Origin: Cunninghamia lanceolata
Lineage: Eukaryota > Streptophyta > Pinopsida > Cupressales > Cupressaceae
Direction of reading: 5' to 3'
Length of the DNA: 64,000 nucleotides
Assembly (NCBI GenBank): GCA_027924645.1
Contig: BSBN01000252.1
Coordinates: 3,844,001-3,908,000, forward strand
Under the pieces are notes generated by a model. It was not told where the DNA came from, did not search any database, and saw only the letters and a program-made list of their open reading frames with translations. The position numbers and the translations under genes were made by a program. This document shows, piece by piece, positions 60,560 through 64,000 of this stretch (positions within the stretch are counted from its first letter, which is position 1; each line of letters starts with the position of its first letter).

Positions 60560-62145
60560 TATCATTATATTCTATATTATTAATTGATTCTAGTGAACCT
60601 AAAGGTTATGAAGAAGCAATGCAAGTAGATACCAAAAAGCAATGGGAGCTAGGCATGAAAGAGGAAATGAATTCCTTGCTGCAAAATCAAACTTGGGACT
60701 TAGTCCAATTGCCTACAGGTAAAAGAGCATTGCCAAATAAATGGGTTTATAGGTTGAAGGAAGAAGATGGAGGCAAGAAAAGATATAGGCTAGACTCGTG
60801 GTAAAAGGTTTTGCACAGAAAAAGGTATAGATTTTGATGAAATTTTTTCTTCGGTTGTAAAGATGACTTCTATTAGAACTATTCTAAGTCTTGTGGCTGC
60901 GGAAGACTTGCATCTTGAATAGCTAGATGTGAAAACAACATTTCTCCATGGGATTTGGAAGAGGAAATATACATGCAGCAACCATAGGGATATGAGGTCA
61001 AGGGTAAGGGGGAATTTATGTGCGGGTTAAAGAAGAGTTTGTATGGCCTGAAGAAAGCACCTCGGCAATGGTATTTAAAATTTGATAGTTTTATGGCTGA
61101 ACAAGGTTACAAAAGATGTCATTCTAATTATTGTTTTAATTTTAAGAAATTGGGTAATGGAATCTATATTATCATGTTGCTTTATGTTGATGACATGTTT
61201 GTTGTTGGATCTAACATGTAGTATATTAATGAACGTAAGCAGAAATTAGCAAATTCATTTGCTATGAAGGATGTGGGTGCAGTAAAACAAATCTTTGGTA
61301 TGAGGATTATATGGGACAAGATAAACAGAAAATTATTTTTGTCTCAAAGTGAGTATGTAGAGAAGGTGTTGAAAAGGTTTAACATGTAGAATGCAAAAGC
61401 AGTTAATACACCTTTGCCTAGTCATTTTAATTTGACTAAGAAGATGTGTCCAAAGACACAAGAGGAGGAAGACAAAATGTCTAAGATACCATATGCATTA
61501 GTAGTTGGAAGCTTGATGTATGCAATGGTATGCACAAGGACAAATATTGCACATGAAGTGGGAGTTGTGAGTAGGTATATGAGAAATCTAGGAATGGAAC
61601 ATTGGAATGCAGTAAAATGGATTCTCTGATATTTGAGAGGTACTACTTCAAAGAAACTGTGTTTTAGAGGAACAAATTCTACTTTAGAAGAATATGTTGA
61701 CTCTGATCTAGCGGGTGATATTGATAGCAAGAGGAGTACTACAGGGTATGTTTTTACTGTAGGAGGTACTGCAGTCAGTTGGATTTCAAGGATGCAAAAG
61801 GTTGTTGTGCTTTCAACCACTGAAGCTAAGTATGTTGCTGCTATGGAAGCTAGCAAGGAGATGATTTGGTTACAATTTTTTCTGGAGGAATTGGGACAAC
61901 GACAAGAAGATATCCCTTTGTACACTGATATCTAAAGTGCCATTCATCTTGCTAAGAATTCAGCTCTGCATTCAAAAACTAAGCACATACAGATTAGATA
62001 CCACTTCATTTGGTCAGTTTTGGAGGATGGACAGTTGAAGCTAGAGAAAATTCACACAAGTGAGAATCCTATAGATATGTTCACCAAGGTAGTTACACGG
62101 GAGAAACTAATTTCCTCATCAGTTTCCATTGGCCTTCATGACTGA
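60560..62145 (+). pseudogene. Reverse transcriptase and RNase H of copia element D
   Basis: RT starts at about 60,619 (QWELGMKEEMNSLLQNQTWD, then LPNKWVYRLKEEDGG). A frameshifted part follows (60,800-61,010). MCGLKKSLYGLKKAPRQWY and LLYVDDMFVVGSN come next, with YVDD intact at 61,183-61,194. RNase H: VDSDLAGDIDSKRSTTGYVF, then LSTTEAKYVAAMEASKEMIW. The pol frame ends with GLHD and TGA at 62,143-62,145. At least six stops interrupt it. Confidence 0.88.
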
Positions 62146-62225
62146 TAATGGTGGACATAAGAAACCAGCCAGACTTGTAATCCGGTGGGCGCTGTAAGTG
62201 CAGCGGTGTCATCCAGGATCAGTCT

Positions 62226-62281
62226 CCAAGTGGGAGATTGTTTGGTGTGGAGCCTCATTAGTCCCCAAGTGGGAGATTGTT
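62226..62281 (+). other. Polypurine tract of D, present twice
   Basis: CCAAGTGGGAGATTGTT occurs at 62,226-62,242 and again at 62,265-62,281. The second copy directly precedes the LTR. The bases after the first (TGGTGTGGAGCC) resemble the LTR start, so the duplicated unit spans the tract and the LTR edge. Confidence 0.75.
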
Positions 62282-62660
62282 GGTATGTGGCGTCTGATCA
62301 TGCAAATATTGTACACTCGTAACGTATCCTTGTTAGGGTTCGAGGTTGATATTTAATCCTTGTTAACCGACAAATGAAAAATAACTTTGTAAAACCCTAA
62401 TTCTAGAAGCTTCCAAAAAGCTTGTTATAAGCAGTTGGGATGTATGTTGTGGGATGGAATTCGTGAGATTGTAATATGTTTTGCACTAGATAATAAAATC
62501 ATTGGATGGCTGAGTTTCTATGGATGTAGCCCATTTTGGGTGAACCACATTAAAATTTTGTGTTGATCTCTTTTGTGTTATTCTTCATTGTTATATTTGG
62601 GTTATTTAATTTGCATATAATTGTTAATGTTTATTACTTTGATCTGCTTGAACCCTAACA
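62278..62660 (+). mobile_element. 3' LTR of element D
   Basis: 383 bp, TGTTGGTATGTGG to CCCTAACA, matching 41,849-42,223 with roughly 8% differences and several small indels. Confidence 0.9.
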
Positions 62661-62665
62661 AGAAC
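62661..62665. repeat. Target site duplication of element D, right (AGAAC)
   Basis: One mismatch to AAAAC at 41,844-41,848. Confidence 0.65.
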
Positions 62666-64000
62666 AAATTGTTGTACCTGTGAATACTTGGGAGAAGATT
62701 GTGTAGAAATGTATTTGATTTGAAAACGGCTTTAGTTGTTTATTCATTTTAATGAAAACAAATTGTGAGACTGTCTCCATGTTGTTTTCTTTTGATCATA
62801 TGAATCAATTTGGCAAGTTCTTATTGATTTGTCATTGCATATTAAATGCTTCTGTGTGATATGTTTAATGGGTTCTCTCAAGTAGGGATTAAATTCTTTT
62901 GAGCATGTTACTGTGATTTAAAGAATTTAGTTTGGATTAGAAAGAATGGTTTTCATGGTTGAATTACTTGCACGTTTATGCAAGCCATAAATAGGAAAAG
63001 TGTTGAACAGTTAGAGTTTAAGGCCATTGGATGAGCAAAACTCATTATGACTCTGATACCCAACAAATAAGGCATCGATCGAATGTTGTGCTCTAGAACA
63101 AACAAAATCATTGTACATATTTTGATTTTCTATTATAGGAGTAGTAGTGGATAGAGTAATTGAATAAATCTATTTCCAGATTTCATGCCAGTTTGAATTT
63201 GGTTGAAAGGGATGATTTAATTGATAAAATTACATAAAATTCATAATCTACTCAATCATCACAAATCAGTCTTAAAGTGTTAATATATAGTGGTGATAAA
63301 GTGGTACACCCACCTAGGTGAAGTAGAACCTGAAGTGCAGGGAATTCCAACCATCTTGGTTGATTCTGTCAGTTGGCCAAATCAGTTACAGAACCTGATC
63401 ATAAATCCTGGCATCCTTTTAGGGTTTTGCAATCTACAGATTTGAGAACCAACACGGTGGAAAGGAATGAAGGTGAACCACAACACATCTTAGTTTGGAC
63501 CTAAATTCATCCAAGCACGCTACTCCATTGTTTCACAATCACCAAAGTAACTCCGCAATTAGTGTGAACACCCAAGGTTAGCCAAACTTGTGTTAGCACA
63601 ATGAACTTTTAAGTGCACGCTTCCTCAAACCCAACAACATCTTGCAAACCACATGTAAGGCTTCAACACAATCTAGAGTATTCCATGAACATCCTAAAAC
63701 ATCCTAAAATCTAACAAGTTCCTTTGCAACAACTTTCACCTACCGCACAACCTTATCCTATTTATCCAGCATGCTTAACTATCTCTGTCATACACTGTAT
63801 CTCTAGAAATCAACTTTCAAAGCACCAAACCACAAACAACTTCAACAGAAGAAACATATAAACCTTATAAGCATAAATCCAGAACCGCAAGACCTAAAAC
63901 CACTTTGCAGAGAAATGCGAAGCAAAGAAATTTCTCCCAGACACCTCTGCAACACTCAGAAACATAGTCTTCATACTGGTGAACACAACTTCCTCTACAC
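62666..64000. other. Unassigned right flank
   Basis: No coding similarity was seen. CTCTGATACCC at about 63,050-63,060 resembles a reversed iMet PBS, and the sequence right of it is LTR-like in composition, but no TG start or partner LTR was found. Confidence 0.35.

Larger units (their letters stand above)
41849..62660 (+). mobile_element. Element D: full-length Ty1/copia retrotransposon, split by element B
   Basis: LTRs lie at 41,849-42,223 and 62,278-62,660, with a tRNA-iMet PBS, gag, protease, integrase, RT, RNase H and a polypurine tract in copia order. Without B it measures 4,891 bp, a normal copia length. The LTRs differ by roughly 8% by eye, the largest value in the window. All frames carry stops. 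Confidence 0.92.

Noticed and set aside
63046..63062. Reversed tRNA-iMet PBS-like site (CTCTGATACCC)
   Set aside because: There is no LTR start beside it, no gag to its left and no partner LTR; the match alone is too weak.

Overview
This 64 kb window is plant nuclear DNA made almost entirely of LTR retrotransposons, many nested inside one another. I found no intact host gene, tRNA, rRNA or CRISPR array. Nested Ty3/Tat-like and Ty1/copia elements, plant-type gene fragments (a PPR-DYW protein and plastid-type AIR carboxylase) and a sequence rich in A and T point to a large-genome seed plant, perhaps a conifer. The species is inference.

Layout. 1-3.7 kb: decayed Ty3-like gag and protease on the minus strand (element 1), with its primer-binding site and LTR promoter. 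5.6-9.0 kb: a second minus-strand gag remnant with zinc knuckles, split by a 1,635 bp solo LTR at 6516-8150. 9.5-14.3 kb: a plus-strand Tat-like element C (LTR, PBS, gag, protease, RNase H) that stops before the reverse transcriptase. 14,816-37,183: a minus-strand, gag-only copia-like element E. Its left LTR is split by a complete 14.7 kb Tat/Ogre-like element A (15,247-29,984, plus strand). 37.2-41.8 kb: a low-copy-looking island with truncated fragments of at least three host genes in one orientation (AIR carboxylase, PPR-DYW protein, lariat debranching enzyme DBR1). 41,849-62,660: a Ty1/copia element D, split by a complete 15.9 kb Tat/Ogre-like element B (43,496-59,411, minus strand) with perfect 5 bp target duplications. 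62.7-64 kb: unassigned.

How the parts relate. A and B belong to one family: same LTR ends, PBS type, polypurine tract and domain order (gag, protease, G-patch-like motif, RT, RNase H, second RNase H, integrase). They differ at their LTRs and in their untranslated regions. Rough counting by eye gives about 5% divergence between the LTRs of A, 2-3% for B, 4-5% for E and 8% for D, so the hosts D and E are at least as old as the insertions in them. A and B share three identical in-frame stop codons. B also lacks two of the three integrase catalytic acids. Both facts suggest mobilisation in trans or recoding. B carries a 1.2 kb segment absent from A that looks like a small transcription unit on the opposite strand.
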